Shown: positions 16,366-26,521 of the stretch, in pieces
How the letters are laid out: each line of letters starts with the position of its first letter
Position numbering within the stretch: the stretch's first letter is position 1
From: an uncultured Lachnospiraceae bacterium
Lineage (GTDB): Bacteria > Bacillota > Clostridia > Lachnospirales > Lachnospiraceae
DNA length: 64,000 nucleotides
NCBI GenBank assembly: GCA_945868435.1
Contig: CAMBLG010000004.1
Span: 1-64,000, forward strand
Direction: 5' to 3'
Notes under the pieces: model-generated
Seen by the model: the letters and a program-made list of their open reading frames with translations, nothing else
Told to the model about the DNA's origin: nothing
Database searches by the model: none
Translations under genes and position numbers: made by a program

Positions 16366-17925
16366 CTATTCTGTGCCCGTGCTCTCATAAGTCGGCTGAA
16401 TCATATCTTCATCCGTCAGAATTACACCATCCACAGTCTTATTGATAAGCAGTCTCGCATAGCTTATGGTTGTCTCATCCGGCAGCGTAACATAGGTTCT
16501 CACTCCCGGCATAGAATATACATGCTGCTTGCTTCCTTTTCCGCTGACAGCAAAGCTCTTGACATTCCAGCTGGCGCCATCTGACAACTGCATTTTCACC
16601 AGCGCAGATATATCTGCCTGACTCATATTGGTAGTGAACATTCCCTCCATGCTGTCCAATATTGCAGAGTAGTTGCTGAGAATTGTTGTTCCCGAACATA
16701 CCTTGGCAATAATTGCTTCAATCATCTCCATCTGATGCCGCCCTCTGGCATTATCACCATCCGCAAAGGCCTTGCGCTCTCTGACATAAGACAAGGCATA
16801 GGCACCGTTGAGCGTATTCGTACCTTCCCTTATATAATAATTGTCTTTATACGTATAAAAGGACTTCTCGGACTCAATGGTAATGCCGCCGATTGCATCA
16901 ATTAATGTCTCAAATCCGCTAAAACTGATCTTTGCATAATAATCTACCGGTTCGTCATATAATAAAGCCAAAGAATCCATGGAGCAGTCAATTCCATAGA
17001 CACCACAATGTGTCAGTTTATCCTTTGCCCCCGGACTTGCCGTAATGTCAATATAATAGTCACGCGGCGTGTTGATCAGCAGGACCTGCTTCGTCGTTGG
17101 ATTTACTACTGCCAAAATATTCACATCGCTTCTGGTATTACCGGTCAGACTGGAATTACGTGTATCCGATCCGCTAATATAGACGATGAAACTGTCCTTC
17201 GTAATATCCTTGTTCTGTGTCTCTACCTGATTCTCGACAAGCACCTCAGTCTCATGGTCAAAAAGAGTCTTCGTTTTAAGCGAAAAATCCTCGTAATCCT
17301 CCTGAGATTCAATCAGATCCACGTATGCCACATTCAAAATCATGGCACCTACACTACCTTCATACAAAGCATCCACCATATCCAGAATCGTTTCAAAAGA
17401 CTGCGTCTGGATGGTTTTTCCAACCTGTGTATTAATCTCTTCAATTGTTGTCTTTGTCTTATCGTAATCAAAATTTTCGGTAACCGCGAAGACATAATCC
17501 TTCGCATCCAGCATATCCTGCGCCGGGTTCTCCTTCAGTACATACACAGAAACCGTGTCTGTCATAATTGCCTGATCCGATATACGGTTCAAGGTGTTTC
17601 CGGCCTGAACCAGCATGGAGGAGATAATTACGCAAAATATCATCATCACTGTTGAAATCGTACAGCCTATGCCTCGTTTGATATATAAGCGTTTCTTTTT
17701 CTTTTCCTTTGGCAGTTTCTTCTTCACACCGGAATAGAAGAAATAATATACCACGGTTACCAGCCACAACAAAATTAAACTGATCAACAACAAGTACGAT
17801 GCGGGAAGCAAATTCAACCATACAGTGATACCTATCGTTACAATTGCAAGCACGAGCTGGATTATCAACATGATGCCGGCAGCAAGTTTCCAGTTCTTTT
17901 TACTCTCCCTATCTTTATTCATCAT
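16366..17925 (-). CDS. LCP-family wall glycopolymer ligase with multi-helix N-terminus
   Basis: 519 residues: three predicted membrane helices in the first 120 residues, then an accessory region (about 120-240). The LCP catalytic domain shows ISGSDTR, RSDVNILAV, INTPRDYY with the Arg-Asp pair, and YVRERKAFADGDNARGRH. This extended form matches the LCP proteins that attach capsule or teichoic-acid-like polymers to peptidoglycan. It lies directly downstream of the glycopolymer synthesis run, so it is the natural candidate for the anchoring step. Start ATGATG; the second Met is equally possible. Confidence 0.92.
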   Translation of the reverse strand: MMNKDRESKKNWKLAAGIMLIIQLVLAIVTIGITVWLNLLPASYLLLISLILLWLVTVVYYFFYSGVKKKLPKEKKKKRLYIKRGIGCTISTVMMIFCVIISSMLVQAGNTLNRISDQAIMTDTVSVYVLKENPAQDMLDAKDYVFAVTENFDYDKTKTTIEEINTQVGKTIQTQSFETILDMVDALYEGSVGAMILNVAYVDLIESQEDYEDFSLKTKTLFDHETEVLVENQVETQNKDITKDSFIVYISGSDTRNSSLTGNTRSDVNILAVVNPTTKQVLLINTPRDYYIDITASPGAKDKLTHCGVYGIDCSMDSLALLYDEPVDYYAKISFSGFETLIDAIGGITIESEKSFYTYKDNYYIREGTNTLNGAYALSYVRERKAFADGDNARGRHQMEMIEAIIAKVCSGTTILSNYSAILDSMEGMFTTNMSQADISALVKMQLSDGASWNVKSFAVSGKGSKQHVYSMPGVRTYVTLPDETTISYARLLINKTVDGVILTDEDMIQPTYESTGTE

Positions 17926-17973
17926 CTATACTCTTTCGTCCCCATATATAATATATAATCTATAACTTTATAC

Positions 17974-19758
17974 TTACTCTTCTTTCACCACAGATACTAC
18001 GCCTTTGGCATTGCTGTGATATTTTTTCCCCTTATACTTGAAATTCCGGTCACAAACCATTTTACCATTCTTCCCAAAATAATATTGCTTTTTACCGATC
18101 TTGATAATTTTATTTTTCTGCATCACACCTTTGACATCAAAATAATATTTATCACCATCGATTTTACCACATTTATTCGTGACGAGTGTTCCGTCCTGTC
18201 TGACAGCATATGTATTGGATGTGAAATCATAAAACTCAGTACAGGAATTTCCCATAAACAAAGTCCCATCTGTGTCAAACAAATAATACTTTCCATCTAT
18301 CTTGTATTCACGGTTCCGTACCATCTTACCCTCACTATCAAAGTAATACAGAAGATCATCCATTTCTTCCCAGTCATTTACTGTAAGTTCCCCATCATAG
18401 TCCACTGCATAATAACCGGATTCGATTTTTTTGATTTTGACCGAATCTTCCGTACCACTTATAACCTTATATCCATCCTCATCAAAATACAGATGTACTC
18501 CGTCCACCGTATCAAAACCGTAACTCATGTAAGCATATTTCTCATTTGCTGACAAGGTATAATACCGTTTTCCCCGGGAATAGCTTTTCCACCCGAGATA
18601 TTCCCCATCCGAAGAATAATTTCCATAGTCCATCTGTCCACCTGAAGTGAACCGATAATAATGACTGCCGATTTTCTTTACGCCTTTCGCCGGCTTGCAA
18701 TTGGAACTCAGGTAATACATATCATGATCCCGATTAGCACCATCTGCACCATACAGATACTGCCACCCGGTCATCTTCTCACCTTCCGAAACAGACATTC
18801 CCCGATATAGGGTAATCGTATCATTTACAACATGATAAATTAACGTCTGCTTTTCACTTCCAACCAGATAACACATTCCATATTTGGAAGCTCTTTTCGT
18901 AGCAGTATATGTACGCCAGCGTCCCGTGACCTCATTCACATTATAGACCCCGCTGTTTGGTACAAATGAATAGGCAGGGCGAATTGCCTGCATAAGATCT
19001 GCAGAATTTCCGGTGCCAATCCCATGATGACACAATTTCATAATATCACATCGAAGCGCGTCACCATACTTTTCGACCAACGCTTTGGCCTCATCCCCAT
19101 AACAATCACCGGCCGTAAAATAACGTGTACTTCCACATGTAAAAATAACAGCCAGCGAACAATTATTTTCATATGCGATATAGCGATTCTCCATCGAAGC
19201 ATACTGTGTATACTGACTTGGAGAGATTTTCCATGTATCCACCGGACCGATCACCTGGCCGGTCACATCCCCAAACTGAAGCACATCGCCGGTATTTAAA
19301 TATACAATCTGACCGCATCCCTGCCCAGCCATAAAATTCTGCAGCTGCGCGTTTCGAGAAGAAAAACGTGCAGACAGCGGAGCATTACTTGTCGCCGGCA
19401 GATACAACGTGTCAACTGTAATTCCCATCAAATGAAGCTGATCTAACCCAGCAGTGATATTACTGTCATTTCCGCCAATATGATCACTGTGCAAATGGCT
19501 AAACATAATGTCAACGTGTGTTACACCCAGTTCATTCAACTGGCGGACGATAGCGGGCGCATGCAAAGCAGCTCCTATGTCTACCAATAGATAATGTCCC
19601 TTCGATTCCAAAAGAACAGAATCCCCCTTTTCGCTTTCTCCCAAATACATCGCGTAAATATTCATTTCTGTATTGGCTCCTGCTTTCGCCATATCAGCAG
19701 GAACCAAATAAAATAACATAGATATAATTAACACAAAAGCTAATACTCTTTTTCGCAT
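17974..19758 (-). CDS. Secreted metallo-beta-lactamase-fold hydrolase with wall-binding repeats
   Basis: 594 residues: signal peptide (1-26), an MBL-fold domain (about 30-290), then a C-terminal array of glucan/choline-binding-type repeats (about 330-590). The MBL domain has the dimetal motif SHLHSDH and later CHHGIGTGNSADL. Examples of the repeats are KIDGKYYLFDTDGTL, KIDGDKYYFDVKGVM and KIGKKQYYFGKNGKM. The layout recalls the pneumococcal phosphorylcholine esterase Pce/CbpE, which strips phosphocholine from teichoic acids. Here it neighbours a LicD gene, making a decoration-removing role plausible, but the substrate is inferred. ComEC-type MBL proteins are an alternative comparison. Confidence 0.8.
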   Translation of the reverse strand: MRKRVLAFVLIISMLFYLVPADMAKAGANTEMNIYAMYLGESEKGDSVLLESKGHYLLVDIGAALHAPAIVRQLNELGVTHVDIMFSHLHSDHIGGNDSNITAGLDQLHLMGITVDTLYLPATSNAPLSARFSSRNAQLQNFMAGQGCGQIVYLNTGDVLQFGDVTGQVIGPVDTWKISPSQYTQYASMENRYIAYENNCSLAVIFTCGSTRYFTAGDCYGDEAKALVEKYGDALRCDIMKLCHHGIGTGNSADLMQAIRPAYSFVPNSGVYNVNEVTGRWRTYTATKRASKYGMCYLVGSEKQTLIYHVVNDTITLYRGMSVSEGEKMTGWQYLYGADGANRDHDMYYLSSNCKPAKGVKKIGSHYYRFTSGGQMDYGNYSSDGEYLGWKSYSRGKRYYTLSANEKYAYMSYGFDTVDGVHLYFDEDGYKVISGTEDSVKIKKIESGYYAVDYDGELTVNDWEEMDDLLYYFDSEGKMVRNREYKIDGKYYLFDTDGTLFMGNSCTEFYDFTSNTYAVRQDGTLVTNKCGKIDGDKYYFDVKGVMQKNKIIKIGKKQYYFGKNGKMVCDRNFKYKGKKYHSNAKGVVSVVKEE

Positions 19759-19802
19759 GATCCGTCCTCACTCGTACAAACCAATATTTCCTAACCCAAT
19801 AA

Positions 19803-21188
19803 TCAGTTCATGCTATTTTTTTCTTTTAATTCCTTGATCTGTTCCTTTAATCTGAGATTGTCCTCCAGACGTTTGTTGCACAGTTCATAGGTCCTTCTAA
19901 ATTTTCTCTTTAACTTTTCCAATTCTTCCCCTTCCGAAGTCCCCGTAAATGGTGGAATCGCCTCTATTAACTGTTCATAACTATATGGCTGAACAGACGT
20001 GTTCTCCGGACATATAATATTCCTGATTCCATAAAAGAGGGAGTTATACACGCTCATCAGGTATGTCTCGTCCTTAACAATCCCCTCTTCCATTGCCTGT
20101 TCCACTGCATTTACAATAGCCTCCGCATTAAAATCGGGCCGTTCAATGGCTCTCTGAGGATATCCAATTCCATTGTAAAAACCGGTAACCTTAGAGTTCC
20201 AAATTAGACTTACTGCCGGAATATTCATAGAGAACGAGATGATACTCGGGTGTAAACGGCAGGAAATGACTCCGTCGTATTGTGACATCTGAGCCAAAAG
20301 TGTTTCCGGCAGATTCATATTAAACACACACTTGCTCTGCGGTATATTGTAATTTCGGATCAAGAAATCCAAAAAGGCCTCATCTCCAAAGTGTCCACTG
20401 GTAAGCAGTTCATAATCATACCCTTTTTGTTTCAGCAGGCGTACCACATCGACCCACAGTTCAGCGGCCTCTTCTCTCGTAAAATCAACATGATTATCCG
20501 TAAAACCATTTGCGCGTAGCACAAAAATACCAATCTTCTTATTCTTGGATTTTTTCGGTGGCACATGCACCTTTACCGGAATAATCCGAAACTTCTTTTT
20601 AATGACTGTTCGTCCATGGATATAGTTATCAAATACATTTGCGGAAAATACTGCCGGATCCGAAACAAGGCCTATCGTAATGTTTTCATTTTCCTTGTAT
20701 TTTTCCAGATTATCAAGACCGTCTCTTGTTGTAATCTGCTTGACACAATCAAAATTCAGGGTAGACTTAAGTCTTTGACACTTTTTATTGTTTTCATGAT
20801 AAGATTCCACACCGACTGCCGAAAAAATAACCGGTTTGTTATACTTTTGAGCCAGTTCAAGCGTGATTGCCGTTCTCTCATAAAACTTTTGATAACCGTA
20901 ATTAAACACAGGCGCTCCACCAAAAAGGACCAAATCTGCCTTCTCAATGGCCTTCTCAGCCCCCCTGATCAACTCCGGATTCCTTGTTTCCATATATTCT
21001 TTTGTCACAATTGAGGCCGAGCGGCTATTGATCTGATAACTACCTTTTCCAATTTTCAGATTCTGCATAACGGAATGCAGAAGCGCAATATCACTAGCTT
21101 CGATAACCTGGTCTCCCACATTATCCGAATCTCTGTTGGTCAAAAGCAGTATTGTAAATTTCTTCGTAGCATTTTCAATGTTATCCAT
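19803..21188 (-). CDS. Polysaccharide pyruvyl transferase family protein
   Basis: 461 residues. It shows the family hallmarks: an N-terminal SDNVGDQ loop, LVLFGGAPVFNYG, SAVGVES, and the C-terminal ISCRLHPSIISFSMNIP motif with the catalytic-type Arg-x-His. A charged coiled coil closes the protein (about 420-461). These enzymes transfer pyruvate from PEP onto sugars of surface polymers, as CsaB does, where the ketal can anchor SLH proteins. The start has AAAGGAG seven bases upstream. It is the last cytosolic gene of the glycopolymer run; 44 bases separate it from the MBL gene. Confidence 0.85.
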   Translation of the reverse strand: MDNIENATKKFTILLLTNRDSDNVGDQVIEASDIALLHSVMQNLKIGKGSYQINSRSASIVTKEYMETRNPELIRGAEKAIEKADLVLFGGAPVFNYGYQKFYERTAITLELAQKYNKPVIFSAVGVESYHENNKKCQRLKSTLNFDCVKQITTRDGLDNLEKYKENENITIGLVSDPAVFSANVFDNYIHGRTVIKKKFRIIPVKVHVPPKKSKNKKIGIFVLRANGFTDNHVDFTREEAAELWVDVVRLLKQKGYDYELLTSGHFGDEAFLDFLIRNYNIPQSKCVFNMNLPETLLAQMSQYDGVISCRLHPSIISFSMNIPAVSLIWNSKVTGFYNGIGYPQRAIERPDFNAEAIVNAVEQAMEEGIVKDETYLMSVYNSLFYGIRNIICPENTSVQPYSYEQLIEAIPPFTGTSEGEELEKLKRKFRRTYELCNKRLEDNLRLKEQIKELKEKNSMN

Positions 21189-21209
21189 TTATCCACTCCT
21201 TTCAATCGA

Positions 21210-22250
21210 CTAATTCTGCATCCAGCAAATCATGCGTTTATAGGCTTCCACCATACCAACCGTCGGTTTCCATCCAAGTGCACGCATTTTGGAAGAATCC
21301 AGCCACATCTTAACCGGCGGCGCATACCCCAGAGACGCACTGTCCTCCGGGATATCAATAACAACCTTTATCTTGTTTCCGGCAATCTCACTTGCAACCA
21401 ATTCCGCCATATTGCGAATGGTGGTGTGGCTCTCTTCATTTGCGATATTGTAAGCCTCTCCTGACTCTCCTTTAACCAGCAGGGTTAGAATTGCCCGGAC
21501 GGCATCTGCCGTATACACATAATTGCCCTCAGACTCACCGGTAGTGTGAAGCACGATATCCTCCCCGTTCATCGCACTTCTCGCGAACTGCGCAAACACC
21601 CGGTTTTCTGTCGGGAGTATTCCGGCACCGAAGGTCTGTGCCAGTCTCGCGCTCTTTACATTGAGCCCATACTGTGCCGCATATGCATTGCAAAGGCATT
21701 CACACATTCGCTTTCCCTCGGGATAGCAGCTTCTCACTGTACTAATATCAATATATCCCAAATCCTTTTCCGATGTCCGGCCTTCCTCTTTCGGCTGTCC
21801 GTATATCTCCATAGAAGAAATGTAAACAAACGCTTTTGCTTTCTGAGCTACTGCAAGCTTCAAAAGCTTCTCCGTTCCATCAATTGCCGTTCGGATCGTA
21901 CCGACCGGATCAGAAACCATAAGTTTGGAGGTTGTAACAGCGGCCGCATGTATAAAATAGTCACAATGTCCGGAACAAGTGATAGCATCCTTTGCCAGAT
22001 CACAAACCACATACTCCAGATCGCCATCCGTCTCACCGAATATGCTCCTTGCCTTGTCTATGCTGCGCACAACCGCATACACCTTCAGATTCAATCTATG
22101 CACATGATTGCAATACAATAATGTCCGCACCAAAAGGGAACCGATCAATCCTGTAGCTCCTGTGATCAGAAAGGAACGATTTCTAAATTCATCAAAAGAT
22201 AGATTGCTCTCTGCTATTCTCTGAAAGTCATCGTTCAAAACATTCTTCAT
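21210..22250 (-). CDS. NAD(P)-dependent epimerase/dehydratase (extended SDR)
   Basis: 346 residues with the Rossmann motif ITGATGLIGS at about 29-38, a downstream SSMEIYG active-site strand, and YPEGK as the Tyr-x-x-x-Lys pair. It acts on a nucleotide-linked or phosphorylated sugar or polyol. It follows the IspD/TarI-type cytidylyltransferase by eight bases. In teichoic acid loci such a reductase-cytidylyltransferase pair makes CDP-polyols such as CDP-ribitol, but the usual TarJ reductase belongs to a different superfamily. Here a sugar epimerase or a distinct CDP-sugar route is equally likely. Confidence 0.8.
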   Translation of the reverse strand: MKNVLNDDFQRIAESNLSFDEFRNRSFLITGATGLIGSLLVRTLLYCNHVHRLNLKVYAVVRSIDKARSIFGETDGDLEYVVCDLAKDAITCSGHCDYFIHAAAVTTSKLMVSDPVGTIRTAIDGTEKLLKLAVAQKAKAFVYISSMEIYGQPKEEGRTSEKDLGYIDISTVRSCYPEGKRMCECLCNAYAAQYGLNVKSARLAQTFGAGILPTENRVFAQFARSAMNGEDIVLHTTGESEGNYVYTADAVRAILTLLVKGESGEAYNIANEESHTTIRNMAELVASEIAGNKIKVVIDIPEDSASLGYAPPVKMWLDSSKMRALGWKPTVGMVEAYKRMICWMQN

Positions 22251-22258
22251 ACCCGTTT

Positions 22259-22987
22259 CTACTCCTCTAATCCATAAATCTGAGCTTCTTCCTTTGCATC
22301 AAGAAGAGCACGCATTGTGTAAAAGTCATCCGGCGTTGTAATCTTGATATTTTCCTGCGGGCCTTCAATGAGATAAAGCTTTTTGCCATAATACTGCATC
22401 ATGGAGCAGGAATCTATAAAGTCAAGCTTATTCTCTGCAATTGCTTTGCGGTGCGCACCAATGATTTCATCTAAATAAAAGCTCTGTGGTGCTCTTGCAA
22501 GCCTGGTATCCTCTCTCTTAGGGACACTGTCAATGGAATTATCCTTCGACACCACCAGCACCGTCTCTTTTACCGTCACACTGGTAATGGCGGAACCATG
22601 CTCTTGTACAGAGGCGATATTGTCAGAAATCGTCTTGGCATGAATCAGCGGACGCACACCATCATGAATGAGGACAATAGATTTTTCTCCGCCCGCAATC
22701 TCCTCAGCAGCCTTGAGACCATTATAGATGGACTCCTGACCGGAAGCTCCTCCAGGAACGATTTTCTTAACCTTCTTGATATTAAACTTCTCCAAAAGTT
22801 CTTCCAGATATGGGATCCAGTCCTCCAGACAGGCAACCGCTATTGCATCAATCTCCTCATGATTGTCAAACAATTCCAATGTATGGATAATAATTGGCTT
22901 GCCATACACATTGATAAACTGCTTTGGCTTAACCCTGCTGTTCATTCTCTTTCCTACACCGCCTGCAAATATTACTCCTATGTTCAT
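22259..22987 (-). CDS. IspD/TarI-family cytidylyltransferase
   Basis: 242 residues with the CTP loop FAGGVGKRM (about 7-15), KPKQF, IHDGVRPL, and the closing NIKITTPDDF motif shared by IspD and TarI. It transfers CMP to a polyol phosphate. The genomic setting (TagF-like polymerase upstream, SDR downstream, TagGH-like exporter) favours a TarI-type role, making CDP-ribitol or a related CDP-polyol for a wall polymer, over IspD in isoprenoid synthesis. It starts at an ATG with AAGGAG upstream and is three bases from the TagF-like gene. Confidence 0.85.
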   Translation of the reverse strand: MNIGVIFAGGVGKRMNSRVKPKQFINVYGKPIIIHTLELFDNHEEIDAIAVACLEDWIPYLEELLEKFNIKKVKKIVPGGASGQESIYNGLKAAEEIAGGEKSIVLIHDGVRPLIHAKTISDNIASVQEHGSAITSVTVKETVLVVSKDNSIDSVPKREDTRLARAPQSFYLDEIIGAHRKAIAENKLDFIDSCSMMQYYGKKLYLIEGPQENIKITTPDDFYTMRALLDAKEEAQIYGLEE

Positions 22988-22990
22988 TGT

Positions 22991-25684
22991 TTAACTCTCC
23001 TTATACAAAATATGCTTGTCCTGATACTCCACCATAATATCATAAATTCGTTTACAATTATTGCGATCCCTATAATAGAAGAAATCATCCGCTCTGCGCA
23101 CATATTCTTCCTTCATCTTGCATCCGTTCGCCATGTATTCACACAGCAGATCGATCAACTCATCATTGTCATGCACAATCTCACCAAAAGCCATGGTGTC
23201 GTAGAAGAATGTGCCCTCCTCATAATGCTGCGGAATATCCTTGTGATGCAGATACACCAATGGTTTGCGCATGTATGCAAAATCGAACTGAATTCCCGAA
23301 AAATCCGTTACCATTAAACTGGATTCACAGAACATACGCTCATAGCTCATGTCTCCAACAGCAGGAATCACATCCACATAATCATTTTTATCAAAATCAT
23401 CTACCTGCGCACTGACGATCGGATGAAGTACATACTTGATCCGATAGCCATATTTCTTAGCAGCCTCAATCAGACGTGGATCATTGATCAAGGCGTTGAA
23501 TACTTTATAATAGGTACTCTCTTTGAACAATGGATTATAGTCCCTCTGTTCTCCCTCACTGGTACGAACCGGCACTGCTGCCTGCATTCTCCAGGTCGGA
23601 CTGATCATAATCTGCTTTTTATCATCGTTTACAAGTCCGTCGTAACGGGGAACTCCCGTCAGTTTTAGTGCATCGTATCCGATATAATCATAAATCGGCT
23701 TGGAGAGGTTCTCAATCTCATAGGGAGATGCGCAGAAATACAAACGCGTATTGTCACGCAGACGATTCTGGGCTACTGCGATCTTCTGAACGGACATTCC
23801 GTGCTGTACACAACATACATGAAAATCCACCAGATCCCTCACATTGCTGGAATTCGGTAGACCATAATTATTGAATGCGAAAACAGTGGAGTTGGAAATC
23901 ACCATCATGTCCGCCATCAAAAAGACAAGGCGATGCTTAATACTTCCGCGTACCAGAGGCTTATACCCGTCTTTTTTCAGGCGCTTATAATCTGTGGCAT
24001 GTTTATCCACAAGATAATAATGCTTATTTCCATCCTTCCGGGCAACTGCATACCGATAAAGATATTCCGATGAATCTCCCCCTTTATATATCTTGTCCAG
24101 ATACATCCAGATTGGTTTGCGCTTCATAATCGGGCGAAGCATAAAATACGCCTTGCGCACCCCGAGGAATATCCATGCCCGCTTATTAAAGGATAAAAGC
24201 ATCTCCTTCGAAAGTTTTCTCTCCTGCTTCCGTTTCTCCTTCTTGGAAGAAACTTTGATACGAATTCCCCCATTTTCTTTGACAGACAGATACATTGGAT
24301 TGTTTCCGAAACACCAGTAGCTGTTCCTGTAAGCACCACTCATCCTGCTAAAATGCGATTCATAGGAAAAAGTAATCCGCACTTCTTCCCCCTTGATTCT
24401 GGCTGTGCAAAATAACAGACCATCTCTCAACTGATCCATAGGAAGCTGTACATGGAAAGAATGCCCCTTATATAAGCTCACTCCAAAAACCTTATTCAAT
24501 GCATATCTTCCATTGTACGCCAGAGAATACTTTTTCCCGCCAAAAACAAAGTATACATCCTCTGCCATCGAAAACAATAGCGGATGCACCGTGCCATCTA
24601 TATGCAGAATTCCGTCTTCATAGTTCATGAATAAAATATTTGTTTTCAGATTAGTAATTTTGTTGAAAGCAATCTGTTCAGCGCCATAGTAGGGCACACC
24701 GAAAACAAAATAGCGGTCAAAGCAAAATTCCGGTCCTTTTTTAAGAATACCGTAGATCCACTTAATGGAATCAATGGTATTGCTTTCCTTTACACGATGT
24801 CCATTAAAAATGACCAGATCGTCAATATACTGCAGAGTCCTTCCGATTGCCTCTAATACAGCCTCTTCCTTCCCCTCCGTAATCACGTGTTTATTTCTGT
24901 TATTCCAGTTGCTGGATAAGCGGTTATATATCGTAAACATTACATGATACTGCACGAAATAAGGAATACTCCCCTTCTTTTCTTTTATACTGCACAGGAA
25001 CGGAATCCAGAACTTATCAAAGGATTCCTCATACCATGCCTTTTCATAAATATTCCTGAAGAAAGTAAAATCGCCCTCCCGTGCCTGTTCACTATAATAC
25101 TTATCATTTGGGCAAAAAACCACTTTCTTTTTTTCCATGCAGAGCCTAAGAAAATATTCCTGCTCGAATTCCAGCCCAGTTTCTTCTCTGAACGGATGCT
25201 TTTTATAATGGTCAGACCTTACAAATGTTCCACCAAAATAAAATGGATAATGCGCAAAATCTTTATCCAAATGCACCACCAACGGCCTGTCCAATTTTTG
25301 ACTGGATGAGAAAGCTCCCTCCCTTCCATCCGGCATGACCTTGCAAAGCATGAAAATTGTCTCTGAACTATAGCGGTCTGCTTCCTTTATGATTGCCTTT
25401 ATGCTTCCCTCCGAAAAGGTATCTCCACTGTGAATGGCTGTTACAAGTTCCCCCTCTGCATACTGTTGTGCATCATTGTAACAGGCAGCATCGCTCATTT
25501 CTCCACGAACACACAGGCGATACTGAAAATCTCTAAGGGCATCTCTATATTTGCTTTCTATCTCCTCATCCGCATATAAAATCAGCTCTGTACTTTCCAC
25601 TTCTGGCAGTTCACGACGCAAACAGGAAAATGTTTTCTCATTATCTGCACTGTCATCAAACAGCCAAATCATCGATACTTTCAT
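22991..25684 (-). CDS. CDP-polyol phosphotransferase (TagF-like) with N-terminal glycosyltransferase-like region
   Basis: 897 residues in two parts. Residues 1-300 resemble a GT2-type fold (TAIHSGDTFSEGS). Residues about 530-890 are a CDP-glycerol glycerophosphotransferase-type domain, with KHRLVFLMADMMVISNS, CVQHGMSVQK, VPRYDGL, SPTWRM, VLHPI and VTDFSGIQFDFAYMRKP. TagF-type enzymes polymerise or prime poly(polyol-phosphate) chains at the inner membrane face. The double architecture suggests a bifunctional enzyme that adds both sugar and polyol phosphate. The polyol is not readable from sequence. It overlaps the flow of the exporter genes, one base apart. Confidence 0.88.
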   Translation of the reverse strand: MKVSMIWLFDDSADNEKTFSCLRRELPEVESTELILYADEEIESKYRDALRDFQYRLCVRGEMSDAACYNDAQQYAEGELVTAIHSGDTFSEGSIKAIIKEADRYSSETIFMLCKVMPDGREGAFSSSQKLDRPLVVHLDKDFAHYPFYFGGTFVRSDHYKKHPFREETGLEFEQEYFLRLCMEKKKVVFCPNDKYYSEQAREGDFTFFRNIYEKAWYEESFDKFWIPFLCSIKEKKGSIPYFVQYHVMFTIYNRLSSNWNNRNKHVITEGKEEAVLEAIGRTLQYIDDLVIFNGHRVKESNTIDSIKWIYGILKKGPEFCFDRYFVFGVPYYGAEQIAFNKITNLKTNILFMNYEDGILHIDGTVHPLLFSMAEDVYFVFGGKKYSLAYNGRYALNKVFGVSLYKGHSFHVQLPMDQLRDGLLFCTARIKGEEVRITFSYESHFSRMSGAYRNSYWCFGNNPMYLSVKENGGIRIKVSSKKEKRKQERKLSKEMLLSFNKRAWIFLGVRKAYFMLRPIMKRKPIWMYLDKIYKGGDSSEYLYRYAVARKDGNKHYYLVDKHATDYKRLKKDGYKPLVRGSIKHRLVFLMADMMVISNSTVFAFNNYGLPNSSNVRDLVDFHVCCVQHGMSVQKIAVAQNRLRDNTRLYFCASPYEIENLSKPIYDYIGYDALKLTGVPRYDGLVNDDKKQIMISPTWRMQAAVPVRTSEGEQRDYNPLFKESTYYKVFNALINDPRLIEAAKKYGYRIKYVLHPIVSAQVDDFDKNDYVDVIPAVGDMSYERMFCESSLMVTDFSGIQFDFAYMRKPLVYLHHKDIPQHYEEGTFFYDTMAFGEIVHDNDELIDLLCEYMANGCKMKEEYVRRADDFFYYRDRNNCKRIYDIMVEYQDKHILYKES

Positions 25685-25685
25685 G

Positions 25686-26507
25686 CTAGTTCTCCTTGCT
25701 ACTATTCATATCAATCTGAATTTTATTCTTTTTCCTCTTCCTGCTTGGTATTAGAGAAGCATCCTCGCAGTTATCCAGCATATCCTGATAGATTGGTGCA
25801 ACCTCGTCAATATCACCATAGGCAATCAATTTTCCGTGATCTAGAATCATTGCCTTGTTGCAAAGCCTTTTTACCTGCTCCAATGAATGCGATACAAACA
25901 GCACTGTCACACCAGAGTCAAACATACTCTTAATCTTCTTTTCGCTCTTCTTACGAAACCTTGCATCACCAACCGATAACACTTCATCCAGAACCAATAT
26001 CTTCGGTGACACAATCGTCGCAATGGAAAAGCCAAGACGTGATTTCATACCTGACGAATAATTTTTGACCGGCACTTCTATAAATTCTCCCAATTCCGAG
26101 AATTCCACAATCTCATCAAATTTCTCTTCAATAAACTTCTTGCTGTAACCAAGCACTGCCCCATACAGATAAATATTCTCTCTACCGGTATATTCTTTGT
26201 CAAATCCGGCCCCCAATTCCAACAGTGGGGCAATCTTTCCCTTCCGCACTACAGTTCCTTCAGTCGGCTTAAATACCCCTGCAATCACCTTGAGCAATGT
26301 ACTCTTTCCCGCTCCGTTTAATCCGAGAACTCCTACACGGTCACCTTTCTCCACCGCGAAGGAGACATCCTTCAATGCCCAAAATTCATTATAGTGCAGA
26401 TCCCGTTTTACTAACTTTATAAAGTAATCTTTAATACTGTCGGTCTTTTCCTTGCTCAGGTTAAATCTCATACCGACATGATCCAGTACGATTGCCTTTT
26501 CGCCCAT
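25686..26507 (-). CDS. ABC exporter ATP-binding protein (TagH/RfbE type)
   Basis: 273 residues: Walker A GLNGAGKST (about 63-71), signature SSGMKSRLGFS, Walker B ILVLDEVLSVGD and the switch His in LFVSHS. The SSGM signature and the family match polysaccharide/teichoic-acid exporters. It lacks the long C-terminal extension of some TagH proteins and ends in a short basic tail. It pairs with the permease upstream (14 bases) to flip the lipid-linked polymer across the membrane. Confidence 0.92.
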   Translation of the reverse strand: MGEKAIVLDHVGMRFNLSKEKTDSIKDYFIKLVKRDLHYNEFWALKDVSFAVEKGDRVGVLGLNGAGKSTLLKVIAGVFKPTEGTVVRKGKIAPLLELGAGFDKEYTGRENIYLYGAVLGYSKKFIEEKFDEIVEFSELGEFIEVPVKNYSSGMKSRLGFSIATIVSPKILVLDEVLSVGDARFRKKSEKKIKSMFDSGVTVLFVSHSLEQVKRLCNKAMILDHGKLIAYGDIDEVAPIYQDMLDNCEDASLIPSRKRKKNKIQIDMNSSKEN

Positions 26508-26521
26508 ATGTCACTCCCACT

